Source: an uncultured Lachnospiraceae bacterium
GTDB lineage: Bacteria > Bacillota > Clostridia > Lachnospirales > Lachnospiraceae
DNA length: 64,000 bases
Direction: 5' to 3'
NCBI GenBank assembly: GCA_947626395.1
Contig: CANQRU010000001.1
Location: 101,821 to 165,820 of the forward strand
Part shown: positions 21,979-31,370 of the stretch, in pieces
Layout: each line of letters begins with the position of its first letter
Numbering within the stretch: position 1 is the first letter of the stretch
Notes under the pieces: model-generated
The model's database searches: none
What the model was told of the DNA's origin: nothing
What the model saw: the letters and a program-made list of their open reading frames with translations, nothing else
Program-made: the position numbers and the translations under genes

Positions 21979-23454
21979 ATGCTGTATATCGGTATCGATC
22001 TGGGAACATCGGCTGTCAAGCTGCTTTTAATGGATCAGGCAGGCAGGATCTGCAATATTGTGTCAAAGGAGTATCCGCTTTACTTCCCCCATCCGGGCTG
22101 GTCGGAGCAGAATCCGTACGACTGGTATGACCGTACGGTCGAGGGGATCCGGGAACTGACGGCGGACTGCGACAAATCCGCCATTGCGGGCATCAGCTTC
22201 GGCGGCCAGATGCACGGCCTGGTAGTGCTGGACGAGAAGGATCAGGTGATCCGGCCGGCGATCCTCTGGAACGACGGGAGGACGGAGAAGGAGACGGATT
22301 ATCTGAATGAGGTGGTCGGTAAGAAAGAACTGTCCCGGTATACGGCCAATATCGCGTTTGCCGGATTTACCGCACCCAAGATCCTGTGGCTTAAGACCAA
22401 TGAGCCGGAGAATTTTACGAAGATCTCCAAGATCATGCTTCCAAAGGACTATCTGGCGTACCGCCTGAGCGGAACTTTCTGTACCGATTATTCGGATGCG
22501 TCCGGAATGCTTCTTCTGGATGTGGAGCACAGATGCTGGTCCCAGGAAATGCTTGATATCTGCGGAATCCATGAATCCCAGCTTCCGAAGCTGTTTGAGA
22601 GCTATGAGGTGGTGGGCGGCATAAAGCCGGAAGTGGCCGCGCAGCTGGGACTTCCGGAGACGGTGAAGATCATTGCCGGCGCCGGCGACAATGCGGCGGC
22701 GGCTGTGGGAACCGGAACCGTCGGAGACGGCAAATGCAATATTTCGCTGGGAACGTCGGGGACCATTTTCATTTCCAGCAAGTCTTTCCGCGTCGACGAC
22801 AATAACGCGCTGCATTCCTTTGCCCATGCGGACGGCAATTACCATCTGATGGGCTGTATGCTCAGCGCGGCGTCCTGTAATAAGTGGTGGATGGACGAGA
22901 TCCTAATGACCACGGATTACGCGCGGGAGCAGGAGAAGATTAAGAAGCTGGGCGAGAATCCGGTGTTCTATCTTCCGTATCTGATGGGCGAGCGCTCGCC
23001 TCACAACGATCCCCGGGCGAGGGCTACATTTACCGGAATGACCATGGACACGACGAGGGAGGATATGACCCAGGCGGTTCTGGAAGGCGTGGCGTTCGGT
23101 CTGCGGGATTCGCTGGAAGTGGCCAGGTCGCTGGGTATCCGGATCGACCGGACCAAGATCTGCGGCGGCGGCGCTAAGAGCCCGCTCTGGAAGACGATCA
23201 TTGCCAATGTGATGAATCTGAAGGTAGACGTGATCGAGAGCGAGGAAGGGCCCGGCTACGGCGGCGCGATCCTGGCGGCAGTGGGCTGCGGCGAGTATGA
23301 GAGCGTGGAAGCGGCCGCGGAGAAGTTGGTGAAGGTGATCGATACGGTGGAGCCGGATCCGGAACTGGCCGCGAAGTACGAGAAGCAGTATCAGAAGTTC
23401 AGGAAAATATATCCGGCGCTTAAGGACGTATTCGCAATGCTGACGGAGGCCTGA
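21979..23454 (+). CDS. xylB: Xylulokinase
   Basis: A 491-residue FGGY-family kinase. IGIDLGTSAVKLLLMD is the N-terminal phosphate-binding segment; SFGGQMHGLVVLD and ILWNDGRT (about residues 74-107) carry the xylulose-specific MHG and ND residues, and the C-terminal domain has GERSPHNDPRARATFTGM and ICGGGAKSPLWKTIIANV. It phosphorylates D-xylulose for the pentose phosphate pathway. AAGGAGG precedes the start; an earlier in-frame ATG has no ribosome site. It is first in an operon with an esterase, GH115 and GH43, so it links xylan breakdown to central metabolism. No xylose isomerase gene is in the window. Confidence 0.95.
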   Translation: MLYIGIDLGTSAVKLLLMDQAGRICNIVSKEYPLYFPHPGWSEQNPYDWYDRTVEGIRELTADCDKSAIAGISFGGQMHGLVVLDEKDQVIRPAILWNDGRTEKETDYLNEVVGKKELSRYTANIAFAGFTAPKILWLKTNEPENFTKISKIMLPKDYLAYRLSGTFCTDYSDASGMLLLDVEHRCWSQEMLDICGIHESQLPKLFESYEVVGGIKPEVAAQLGLPETVKIIAGAGDNAAAAVGTGTVGDGKCNISLGTSGTIFISSKSFRVDDNNALHSFAHADGNYHLMGCMLSAASCNKWWMDEILMTTDYAREQEKIKKLGENPVFYLPYLMGERSPHNDPRARATFTGMTMDTTREDMTQAVLEGVAFGLRDSLEVARSLGIRIDRTKICGGGAKSPLWKTIIANVMNLKVDVIESEEGPGYGGAILAAVGCGEYESVEAAAEKLVKVIDTVEPDPELAAKYEKQYQKFRKIYPALKDVFAMLTEA

Positions 23455-23455
23455 G

Positions 23456-25237
23456 ATGGAATCATTTGTAACGGCTCCGAGAGATCCGGAGAAGAAGCGG
23501 AGCGGATTTTATATCATGCGGAAGAAAGAGATCGCGGCCGCGCCCCAGCCTGACGGCAGAGGGATCCAGTTTTTGTATATGGACGGGGAGCGGCTGATCA
23601 CCTGCGCCCGCATCGTGGGAAATGTTACGGATGAGAAGCTCATCGATATGCTGAAGACTACGGAAGGTTTCCGGACGCTCGTGCATTCGATCGGGGTCAG
23701 CGCAGAGATCACAGGGGGTGCCGCGCCTGTCCTGCAGTTTGTCCTGCAGATGTATGGAAAGACGGATCCGCTGGTATCCGGCACGCAGATCCGGATACCG
23801 TTGACCGCGGACGGAATGGAGCAGATCATTCGCCTGGACGACTGCGAATGGTCCGGGGACGACAATGTGGTCGGCCAGATCCGGTTTGAATTTCCGACTG
23901 CCGGCGTGACCGCGTCGGTGTCCGTGAAGCTTTACCTGCGGGACGGCTTTGAGGCGCCGGAGGAAGAGCCGGAGGAGGATGCCGATTTAAGTTCGCCCTT
24001 CTATGCGGAGATGCTGGAACGATCGCTTATGCAGGCCGGAAATATTTCCGGGATCAGGCGGGCGATCGGGAAGGCCAGGCGGGGAGAGGACGTTACGATC
24101 GCCTTCATCGGCGGATCCATCACTCAGGGGGCGGGAGCGGTACCGATCAATACGGGCTGCTATGCCTATAAGACATTTGAACGGTTTTGCGCCCTTGCAG
24201 GGAAAGGAACCGATGAGAATATCCATTACATCAAGGCCGGCGTGGGCGGTACCCCGTCGGAACTTGGCATGCTCCGCTATGAGCGTGACGTGCTGCGGGA
24301 CGGAAGCGTGCAGCCGGATATCGTGGTCGTTGAGTTCGCGGTCAATGACGCGGGGGATGAGACCGGCGGCGAGTGCTTCGATTCGCTGGTGAGGAAGATT
24401 CTAAAATCTGGGAATCACCCTGCAGTTATTCTGCTGTTTGCGGTATTTGCCAATGACTGGAACCTGCAGGAGCGTCTGGCCCCGGTAGGCAGGGCGTATG
24501 ATCTGCCGATGGTGAGCGTGCGGGACGCGGTGGTTCCGCAGTTTTATAAGAAACCGGGAGAGGGGAAAGTATTCAGCAAGAGCCAGTTCTTCTATGACTG
24601 CTATCATCCCACGAATCTGGGGCATACGGTGATGGCGGACTGTATCGGATATCTGTTTAAGAATGTGGATGAAGCACCGGCAATGGCGGATGAGCCACCG
24701 GTGCCGGTAAGCAGTATCGTGCCGCCCCTTGGCGGAGAATTCGAGGATGTGAAACTGTTTGACAGGAGCATGACGTCCACGGACATCCGTGTGGACTGCG
24801 GAAGCTTCTGCCATACGGATGAAGAGCTTCAGGCGGTGGAAATGGATATGAATCTGGCGCCCACGAAGGAATTTCCGAATAACTGGATGCACAGGGCGGA
24901 CGGCGGAGGAACAGTGAACCATGGTAAGGCGACAGGAGACTGCGGAACAACAGAGGATACGGGCAGTTGGCAGCAGCCTTTCAGTATCGATATCACCTGC
25001 AGCGCTCTGCTGCTGATCTATAAAGATTCCGGAAGTCTGGCTGTCGGAAAGGCGGAGGTCTGGGCGGACGGCGAGAAAGTGCTTACGGCGGATCCGCATC
25101 TGAATGGCTGGACCCACTGCAATCCGCTGATCTGTTTCCGGGGCAGGGAGCGGAAGCGCCGCCATGTAGAAGTGCGGATGGCTCCCGGCGATGAAGAGAA
25201 AGAGTTCACGATTCTCGGATTCGGGTATGTGTCCTGA
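23456..25237 (+). CDS. SGNH/GDSL hydrolase, probable (acetyl)xylan esterase
   Basis: A 593-residue protein with an SGNH hydrolase core at about residues 212-405: block I IAFIGGSITQG (Ser221), block II AGVGGTPSELG, block III FAVNDAG and block V YDCYHPTNLGH (Asp381, His384). The N-terminal 165 residues and the region after 410 are beta-rich and probably bind carbohydrate. There is no signal peptide, so it works in the cytoplasm, on imported oligosaccharides. It starts one base after the xylB stop and is followed by a GH115 gene, so deacetylation of acetylated glucuronoxylan oligomers is the likely job; the exact ester is inferred. Confidence 0.85.
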   Translation: MESFVTAPRDPEKKRSGFYIMRKKEIAAAPQPDGRGIQFLYMDGERLITCARIVGNVTDEKLIDMLKTTEGFRTLVHSIGVSAEITGGAAPVLQFVLQMYGKTDPLVSGTQIRIPLTADGMEQIIRLDDCEWSGDDNVVGQIRFEFPTAGVTASVSVKLYLRDGFEAPEEEPEEDADLSSPFYAEMLERSLMQAGNISGIRRAIGKARRGEDVTIAFIGGSITQGAGAVPINTGCYAYKTFERFCALAGKGTDENIHYIKAGVGGTPSELGMLRYERDVLRDGSVQPDIVVVEFAVNDAGDETGGECFDSLVRKILKSGNHPAVILLFAVFANDWNLQERLAPVGRAYDLPMVSVRDAVVPQFYKKPGEGKVFSKSQFFYDCYHPTNLGHTVMADCIGYLFKNVDEAPAMADEPPVPVSSIVPPLGGEFEDVKLFDRSMTSTDIRVDCGSFCHTDEELQAVEMDMNLAPTKEFPNNWMHRADGGGTVNHGKATGDCGTTEDTGSWQQPFSIDITCSALLLIYKDSGSLAVGKAEVWADGEKVLTADPHLNGWTHCNPLICFRGRERKRRHVEVRMAPGDEEKEFTILGFGYVS

Positions 25238-25289
25238 CATCCGGATATATGATCAGGCCTGGAAACGGCGTGAAAGTGAGAGCAGGATT

Positions 25290-28200
25290 ATGAAAATAAA
25301 TTTTGATAAAGAACATATACCACAGATCGTCGTAGAAAGCGGCGGATATGAAGGCGTCAGGCGGATCGCCGGAAAGGTGGCGGAAGACGTCTGCAAGGTC
25401 GCCGGTTTCCGGCCTGAGGTCGTGACGGAGCGGGAGATATCTTCCGCGCAGATCATCCTCTGCGCCACGCTGGGCAAAAGCCCAATGCTGGACGCACTGG
25501 CGGAGGCGGGGCTTTTTGAGACTGCGTGTCTTAGAAGGGCAGACGGCGGGAAAAAGTGGGAGGTCTACCGGATACAGATGCTGTCGTTTTTAGAGGCATC
25601 GGGTTCTGACTGTACTATTTCCAGGGCAGAGTATTTCAGCGAGCCTATTTCCAGTGCGGCGCCTTTCAAAGCGAAGCTTTCCGACGAGACTGCCGATCTG
25701 CTTAAAGGAGTGGATCAGATCCTTCTGATCTGCGGCAGCGACAAGCGCGGCACCATTTACGGAATGTTCTCTCTGTCGGAGTACATCGGCGTGTCTCCGA
25801 TGTGCTATTGGGGCGACGTAGAGCCCATCCGAAGGCAGAGCCTGACCATCGGTGAGGATATCGAGACGCTGTCGAAGGAACCCAGCGTGAAATACAGGGG
25901 CTTTTTCATCAACGACGAGTGGCCCTGTTTCGGCAACTGGGTCGTGAGCCATTTCGGCGGCTTCAACGCGGCGGCCTATGAATACGTGTTTGAGCTTCTG
26001 CTGCGTCTGAAAGGAAACTACCTGTGGCCGGCTATGTGGTCGGCCAGTTTCCCGCTGGACGGGCCGGGCAGTGCCAATGAAGAACTGGCGGATATCTACG
26101 GCATCGTCATGGGTTATTCCCACCATGAGCCGTGCCTGCGGGCCAGCGAGGAGTGGGACAAGGTCCGCGGCGAGGGTACCCGGTACGGCAATGAATGGAA
26201 TTTCTACACCAATGAGCAGGGCCTTCTGAACTACTGGGAGGACGCCTTAAGGCGCAGCGGCGGCTATGAGAACATCATTACTATCGGAATGCGCGGCGAG
26301 AGGGACACTTCCATGCTGGGGCCGGACGCCACGGTCACGGAGAATGTGAACCTGTTAAAGCGGATCATCACGAAGCAGAGAGAACTGATCAGCCGGTATG
26401 TGAAGCGGGAAAATGGAGAAGTCCCCATGCTGCTGGCGCTCTATAAAGAGGTGGAGCCGTATTTCTACGGGGATGGGAAGACGCCTGGCCTGAAGGACTG
26501 GGACGGACTGGACAGCGTGACCTGTATGCTCTGTGAGGATAATTACGGATACATGCGGACGCTGCCGACGGAGGAGATCCGCGGTCACAGAGGAGGCTTC
26601 GGCATGTATTATCATCTGGATTATCACGGCGGGCCGGTGTCTTATGAGTGGGTGGATTCGACCCCGTTTTCCAGGATCTGGGAGCAGATGAGCGAGGCGT
26701 ACGAGTACGGGATCCGGGACGTCTGGATCGTCAATGTGGGCGATCTGAAGTTCCATGAGGTGTCCCTGGCCTGTTTCCTGTCGCTGGCTTACGATTATGA
26801 GAAATGGGGCTACGGGAATCCGGACAGTTACCGACAGTACACGTCCGAGTGGGCGGCCGGGACATTTCCGGGTGCGTCCCGCGCGCTGCAGGATCAGATC
26901 GGGACTGTCCTTACGGAATATATCCGGCTCAACAGTCTGCGCAGGCCGGAGGCGCTTCACGCCGGGGTTTATCATCCCTGCCATTACGGGGAGACGGACC
27001 GGATGCTTTCCGCGGTGGAGGCGGTGGAAGCTACGTCCCAGCATGTGATGGAGGAACTGGCGCCGGAAGAGAAGGACGCGTACTACAGCATGATCCATTT
27101 TCCGGCCATGGCCAGTATGAATTTGCTGAAAATGCACCTGTACGCCGGGAAGAACCATCATTATGCGGCCCAGGGCAGAGTTGCTGCGAATACATATCGG
27201 AAACTGGTGAAGGAGTGTATCGCCAGAGACCGGGAACTGTCCGCGGAATGGGCAGCCTTCCGGGGCGGAAAATGGAGCGGCATGGAACTGGCGCCTCATA
27301 TCGGGTTCACCCGCTGGAACGAGGACGACAGCCGTATGCCGGTGACAATGGAGATCGAGCCGGTCGGCAAGCCCAGGATGAGCGTATCGCGGGCGGACGA
27401 GGAGCGGACTGCGACGAAATGCTATGGCCCGCTGATGGTGGTGCGGGTACCGGATTTTATGTATGCCGGGTGTGAGAAAGTGGTTTTGGAGATCGCGAAT
27501 GGAGGACTGGGGAGTTTTCATTTTGAGATCATGGTGGAGAATGTGCAGTCCGCCGCAGAAAGTGCCGGGTGCGGCCTCCCGGGCGAGGCGAAGACGGCCG
27601 GGATACTTCGGAAAGAATCTGCCGGTTCAGAGGACACAGTCCGGAGCGTGTCGGCGACGAAAACTCCTGCGCTCCCCCGGTGGCTTTCGGTGTCTCCGAT
27701 GAGCGGAGATGTGGAGGAACTGGAGAAGGTGACTCTGCGCTGCGACAGGCGGCTTTTGCCGGAACAGACGCAGACCGTGCGCCTGGTTGTGCAGGGCGGG
27801 GACGCGCAGGTCGCCGTGGAGATTTCGGGCAGAGCATCGATGCGCGCTGCAGGGCAGACGACAGATGGATCGTCAGAAAGCAATGGCGTTTCCGCAAAAG
27901 ACATCCCGGATATGATCTTCACAGGGCAGAACGGGACGATCGTGATCGGCGCGGATCATTTCTGCCATAAGAAGGATACAGAAAAAGGCAGTTTCCGAAT
28001 CATCCCGGAATATGGTAAATACGGCTGCGGCGTGAAGGTATTCCCGAGCACCGCGGCGTTTACGGCGGAAGAGGATAGACCGGAACTGACTTACCGTTTC
28101 CTTGCGGAAACCGCCGGGGAGTATCTGGTGGAACTTCTGACGGCCCCGTCCAACCCGCTGGTATACCGGCAGAGCGTCAGCCTGATGGTTTCCTGCGGTG

Positions 28201-28472
28201 GGCAGGAACCGGTGCGGGCGGAACTTATTCCCGCGGATTTCCGGTCGGGAGAGCCGGGAGACGGCCGCTGGGCGCAGGCGGCGCTTGACCAGGAACGGAA
28301 GACTTCACTGAGTTTCCGGCTGGAAGCGGGCGTGCAGGAGCTTACGGTCGGGGCGCAGGAAGCGGGCGTCGTGCTGGAGCAGATCCGGATTCGGAGGAAA
28401 GATATTCCCGTGAAGGAAGCTTACCTGGGACCGGGGGAGAGCTGCCGGGCGGGTGATGTGATTTCTGATTGA
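25290..28472 (+). CDS. GH115 family alpha-(4-O-methyl)glucuronidase
   Basis: A 1060-residue GH115-type enzyme that releases (methyl)glucuronic acid from xylan oligomers. GSDKRGTIYGMFSLSEYIGV, KYRGFFINDEWPCFGNWV and LKGNYLWPAMWSASFPLDG (residues about 155-260) are family hallmarks, followed by NIITIGMRGERDTSM and DVWIVNVGDLKFHEV of the barrel. The C-terminal 350 residues are beta-rich domains. No signal peptide: cytoplasmic. The ATG used lies just before the conserved start; upstream in-frame codons overlap the esterase gene. Two Ser/Gly/Ala-rich stretches (about residues 752-797 and 848-875) separate the C-terminal domains and look like added linkers. Confidence 0.93.
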   Translation: MKINFDKEHIPQIVVESGGYEGVRRIAGKVAEDVCKVAGFRPEVVTEREISSAQIILCATLGKSPMLDALAEAGLFETACLRRADGGKKWEVYRIQMLSFLEASGSDCTISRAEYFSEPISSAAPFKAKLSDETADLLKGVDQILLICGSDKRGTIYGMFSLSEYIGVSPMCYWGDVEPIRRQSLTIGEDIETLSKEPSVKYRGFFINDEWPCFGNWVVSHFGGFNAAAYEYVFELLLRLKGNYLWPAMWSASFPLDGPGSANEELADIYGIVMGYSHHEPCLRASEEWDKVRGEGTRYGNEWNFYTNEQGLLNYWEDALRRSGGYENIITIGMRGERDTSMLGPDATVTENVNLLKRIITKQRELISRYVKRENGEVPMLLALYKEVEPYFYGDGKTPGLKDWDGLDSVTCMLCEDNYGYMRTLPTEEIRGHRGGFGMYYHLDYHGGPVSYEWVDSTPFSRIWEQMSEAYEYGIRDVWIVNVGDLKFHEVSLACFLSLAYDYEKWGYGNPDSYRQYTSEWAAGTFPGASRALQDQIGTVLTEYIRLNSLRRPEALHAGVYHPCHYGETDRMLSAVEAVEATSQHVMEELAPEEKDAYYSMIHFPAMASMNLLKMHLYAGKNHHYAAQGRVAANTYRKLVKECIARDRELSAEWAAFRGGKWSGMELAPHIGFTRWNEDDSRMPVTMEIEPVGKPRMSVSRADEERTATKCYGPLMVVRVPDFMYAGCEKVVLEIANGGLGSFHFEIMVENVQSAAESAGCGLPGEAKTAGILRKESAGSEDTVRSVSATKTPALPRWLSVSPMSGDVEELEKVTLRCDRRLLPEQTQTVRLVVQGGDAQVAVEISGRASMRAAGQTTDGSSESNGVSAKDIPDMIFTGQNGTIVIGADHFCHKKDTEKGSFRIIPEYGKYGCGVKVFPSTAAFTAEEDRPELTYRFLAETAGEYLVELLTAPSNPLVYRQSVSLMVSCGGQEPVRAELIPADFRSGEPGDGRWAQAALDQERKTSLSFRLEAGVQELTVGAQEAGVVLEQIRIRRKDIPVKEAYLGPGESCRAGDVISD

Positions 28473-28566
28473 CAGCCGATGGAATGTATGACTTAGAATA
28501 ACGCGGCAGCGGAAGAATACCGGCGAAGAACCGGGCGGAAAATGATTGCAATGGAGGCATAAGAAC

Positions 28567-30153
28567 ATGCCGATACAAGCAGATAATCCGATCATAAAAC
28601 TGGACTATCCGGATCCCGATGTGATCCGGGTGGGCAACATTTATTACATGGTATCTACGACCATGTACTTCATGCCCGGCTGTGAGATCCTGCGTTCCTA
28701 TGACCTGATCCATTGGGAGCACGCGGCGTTTGTTTACGACCGCCTGGACAGCACAGAAGGACAGAGGCTGGAGGGCAGCGAAAATATATACGGAAAAGGC
28801 ATGTGGGCCGCCAGTCTGCGCTGTCATAAAGGGCGCTTCTATATCTGTTTCGTCTGCAACGATACGGGGAAGACCTACCTTTATACCTCCGCCGCGATCG
28901 AGGGACCGTGGGAGAAGCATACGGTCGAGGGCTTTTACCATGACTGCTCGATCCTGTTTGACGACGATGACAAGATATATATCGTTTACGGCAACCGCGA
29001 CGTCTGTCTCACACAGCTGAAACCGGACCTCAGCGGGCCGTTGGAAGGCGGCCTTAATCGGCTGGTGGTCAGCGACAGGGGCAACCGGTTCCTTGGTTAT
29101 GAGGGTTCTCATTTTTATAAGCTGAATGGGAAATATTATCTTTTCTTCATTCATTCCCTCAGGGACCGCTGGATGCGGGCGGAGGCCTGTTTCATGGCGG
29201 ATTCACTGGAGGGAGAGTTTACGGGCGGCGACGTCCTTGTAGATGATATGGGATACTGCGGGCAGGGCGTGGCCCAGGGCGGCATCGTGGATACGCCGGA
29301 TGGAAAATGGTATGCCGTTCTCTTCCAGGACCAGGGCGCCGTGGGACGGATACCAGTGCTGATTCCCCTCACTTGGGAAGGAGACTGGCCGGTGTTCGGG
29401 CAGGCACCTCACACTGTGGAAACCGTTTCCACAAGACCCGAATACATTTACGAGCCGCTCATGCAGAGCGATGATTTCAAAGGCCCTGCCGCGGGGGACG
29501 ACATAAGTCCCGCGGAGCGAAAACGGCGTTACGGCTGCTTCGGCCTTAAAAGCTGCTGGCAGTTCAATCACGAACCGGATCTGTCTCTGGTCCGGCTCGA
29601 CCGGGCGCGGGGAGTATTCCGGGTCAGCACGGATAAGCTGTGCGGGGATCTGACCCAGGCGAAGAACGTGCTGACGCAGAGAATGCTTTTCCCGGGCTGT
29701 GCGGGCGAGGTGAGCGTCGATATCAGCCATATAAAGGAAGGCGACTACGCCGGGCTCTGCGCGCTTCAGGGCCGATATGGAATGGTGGCGGCGACAAGGC
29801 GCGGCGGACGTAACTGGATTGTGATGAAGAGTATGGATCCAGACAGAAAAGAAGGCCCGCAGACCGCAGAGTGGGAGTCGGCGGAATTTGACGGCGATAT
29901 CGTCCGATTGAAGATCGAAGTGAATTTCCGCGATATGCGGGATGAATCTGATTATTTTTACCATGACGGAAACGGGTGGAAGAAGATCGGGGTTACCCAT
30001 AAACTGCGTTTCGGGCTGGATCATTTCACCGGATGCCGGTTCGGGCTGTTCCTGTATTCTACGCAGGAGACGGGAGGCAGGGCAGAGTTCATGGATTTCG
30101 TATATTCTCCCGCCCTCAGAACGGCTTCGTATTCAGCACCCGGAATTCCTTAG
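28567..30153 (+). CDS. GH43 beta-xylosidase/alpha-L-arabinofuranosidase with C-terminal beta-sandwich
   Basis: A 528-residue GH43 enzyme. The five-bladed propeller (residues 8-300) has the catalytic base Asp16 in LDYPDPDVIRVG, an Asp126 in YHDCSILFDD as likely pKa modulator and the acid Glu179 in GYEGSHFYKL. The second half (about 310-528) matches the C-terminal concanavalin-like domain of GH43 xylosidases, ending in the GRAEFMDFVYS motif. It has no signal peptide. GGAGG precedes the start. It is the last gene of the xylB operon and its end overlaps the convergent AraC gene by 38 bp. Substrate choice between xylose and arabinose cannot be fixed from sequence. Confidence 0.92.
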   Translation: MPIQADNPIIKLDYPDPDVIRVGNIYYMVSTTMYFMPGCEILRSYDLIHWEHAAFVYDRLDSTEGQRLEGSENIYGKGMWAASLRCHKGRFYICFVCNDTGKTYLYTSAAIEGPWEKHTVEGFYHDCSILFDDDDKIYIVYGNRDVCLTQLKPDLSGPLEGGLNRLVVSDRGNRFLGYEGSHFYKLNGKYYLFFIHSLRDRWMRAEACFMADSLEGEFTGGDVLVDDMGYCGQGVAQGGIVDTPDGKWYAVLFQDQGAVGRIPVLIPLTWEGDWPVFGQAPHTVETVSTRPEYIYEPLMQSDDFKGPAAGDDISPAERKRRYGCFGLKSCWQFNHEPDLSLVRLDRARGVFRVSTDKLCGDLTQAKNVLTQRMLFPGCAGEVSVDISHIKEGDYAGLCALQGRYGMVAATRRGGRNWIVMKSMDPDRKEGPQTAEWESAEFDGDIVRLKIEVNFRDMRDESDYFYHDGNGWKKIGVTHKLRFGLDHFTGCRFGLFLYSTQETGGRAEFMDFVYSPALRTASYSAPGIP

Positions 30154-31030
30154 GCGTGCAGTGCTTGGCCTCCTTGAAGAGACGGTTGAAGGAGGAAATG
30201 CTGGAGAAACCGGCGCGCAGAGCCACCTCGGTGATGGAGATGCTGCGGTCCGCCAGAAGCGCTTCCGCCGCTCTCAGCCTCCGGTTGTTCAAATAATCAT
30301 TGAACGTAAACCCGGTGTACTGCTTGAACAGCCGGGAGAAATGGAACTTGCTGAAGCCGATATGGGCGGCCATATTGTCCAGATTAAGGCTTTCCGCGTA
30401 ATGGGCGTCGATGTAGTTGAGCAGGTCGTTGATCTTCTTGATGTGTTCCTTCTGCTGGGAGAGCTCCAGGTTGCGAAACAGGTTCTTATCGTAAATATGA
30501 TTGTAGCCGAATTTCGCAAACAGATTGAGCATGAGGGCGCATGCGGTGAATTCCGTATATTCGCGCATGCTGAAATATTCGCTCCGGATCCGCATAAGAG
30601 TCTCGCAGACATCCTCGCAGATCATCGGATAGGATTCCCTGGTGATAAGGGGATCACGGGATATCATGGTCATGATTGCGGGCCAGCCCTTAATATTGGC
30701 AAACAGGGACGCGTCGAACAGGAAAATGAACCTCCTGCCAGACGGGGGGGCGACAAGTCGGTGCATCTCACCGGGCATAATGAAGAGAATGTCGCCGGGA
30801 AACAGATGGTAGGAGGTCTCCCCGACAATGACATCGTAATCGTTCTCCGCGGGCATGATGATCTCCAGCGCAGTGTGCCAGTGATAATCGTAGTTGATGT
30901 CCTGCTCATTGCACCAGATACGGATGGAAGAGCCGGTATGATACTCCACGGCTTCATAGGCGTTTTTGACGTCTCTGCTGCCTGTCCAGTCGTCATTGAC
31001 GGTATAATAATCCAGAACATTATCGCCCAT
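30116..31030 (-). CDS. AraC-family transcriptional regulator
   Basis: A 304-residue regulator. Residues about 40-130 form a cupin-like sensor (DYHWHTALEIIMPAENDY and LFPGDILFIMPGEMH), and the C-terminal 100 residues carry the two AraC helix-turn-helix units (LNLDNMAAHIGFSKFHFSRL and ISITEVALRAGFSSISSFNR). The second of two nearby ATGs is chosen because GGAGGG sits seven bases before it. It is convergent with the GH43 gene on the left, overlapping its 3' end, and divergent from another GH43 gene on the right. It likely activates the flanking xylan operons in response to an oligosaccharide; this is inference from position and fold. Confidence 0.93.
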   Translation of the reverse strand: MGDNVLDYYTVNDDWTGSRDVKNAYEAVEYHTGSSIRIWCNEQDINYDYHWHTALEIIMPAENDYDVIVGETSYHLFPGDILFIMPGEMHRLVAPPSGRRFIFLFDASLFANIKGWPAIMTMISRDPLITRESYPMICEDVCETLMRIRSEYFSMREYTEFTACALMLNLFAKFGYNHIYDKNLFRNLELSQQKEHIKKINDLLNYIDAHYAESLNLDNMAAHIGFSKFHFSRLFKQYTGFTFNDYLNNRRLRAAEALLADRSISITEVALRAGFSSISSFNRLFKEAKHCTPKEFRVLNTKPF

Positions 31031-31066
31031 TACGGAACCCTCCATTCGTGTAACTGCCTTTTATTC

Positions 31067-31095
31067 ATTATAACTCAAATTGCACAGATAAGCAA
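31067..31095 (-). promoter_or_regulatory. Promoter of the AraC regulator gene
   Basis: On the minus strand TTGCTT and TATAAT are separated by 17 bp, about 37 bp before the chosen start. No equally good promoter for the divergent GH43 gene is visible in the 340-bp intergenic space, most of which is filled by a tandem repeat array. Confidence 0.7.
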
Positions 31096-31120
31096 CGAAA
31101 AAATTATGCACCATTTATAA

Positions 31121-31353
31121 AATAGAGAAATGAAAGCGGTCTGTCCTGCCACGCGGAGCGGAAGAAGAATAGAGAAAATGAGAATGATCTGTTCTGCCTC
31201 ATGCGGAGGAAAAATAGAGAAAATGAAAGCAATCTGTCCTGCCTCACAGAGCAGCAAATAATAGAGAAAATGAAAACAATCTGTCCCGTCTCGTGTTGCG
31301 GGAAAAAACAGAAAAATGTAAATGATCTGTTCCGCCCCGCGTGGCGGGAAGAA
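31121..31353. repeat. Five tandem 47-bp repeats in the leader of a GH43 gene
   Basis: Five units begin at 31121, 31168, 31213, 31260 and 31307 (spacing 47, 45, 47, 47). Each starts AATAGAGAAAATGA or a variant, continues with a conserved ATCTGTCCTGCCTC block and ends with a GCGG-A-rich stretch. The second half of most units can fold, best in the last (TTCCGCC opposite GGCGGGAA) and fourth (TCCCG/CGGGA). The array ends directly before the AAAGGAG ribosome site, so it would lie in the GH43 leader or between regulator and gene as an operator cluster. The units are adjacent with no spacers, so it is not CRISPR. Confidence 0.85.
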
Positions 31354-31370
31354 AAAAGGAGAGAATGGCA

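Noticed and set aside
31121..31353. CRISPR array
   Set aside because: Units are directly adjacent, diverged and without unique spacers, and no cas gene is present.
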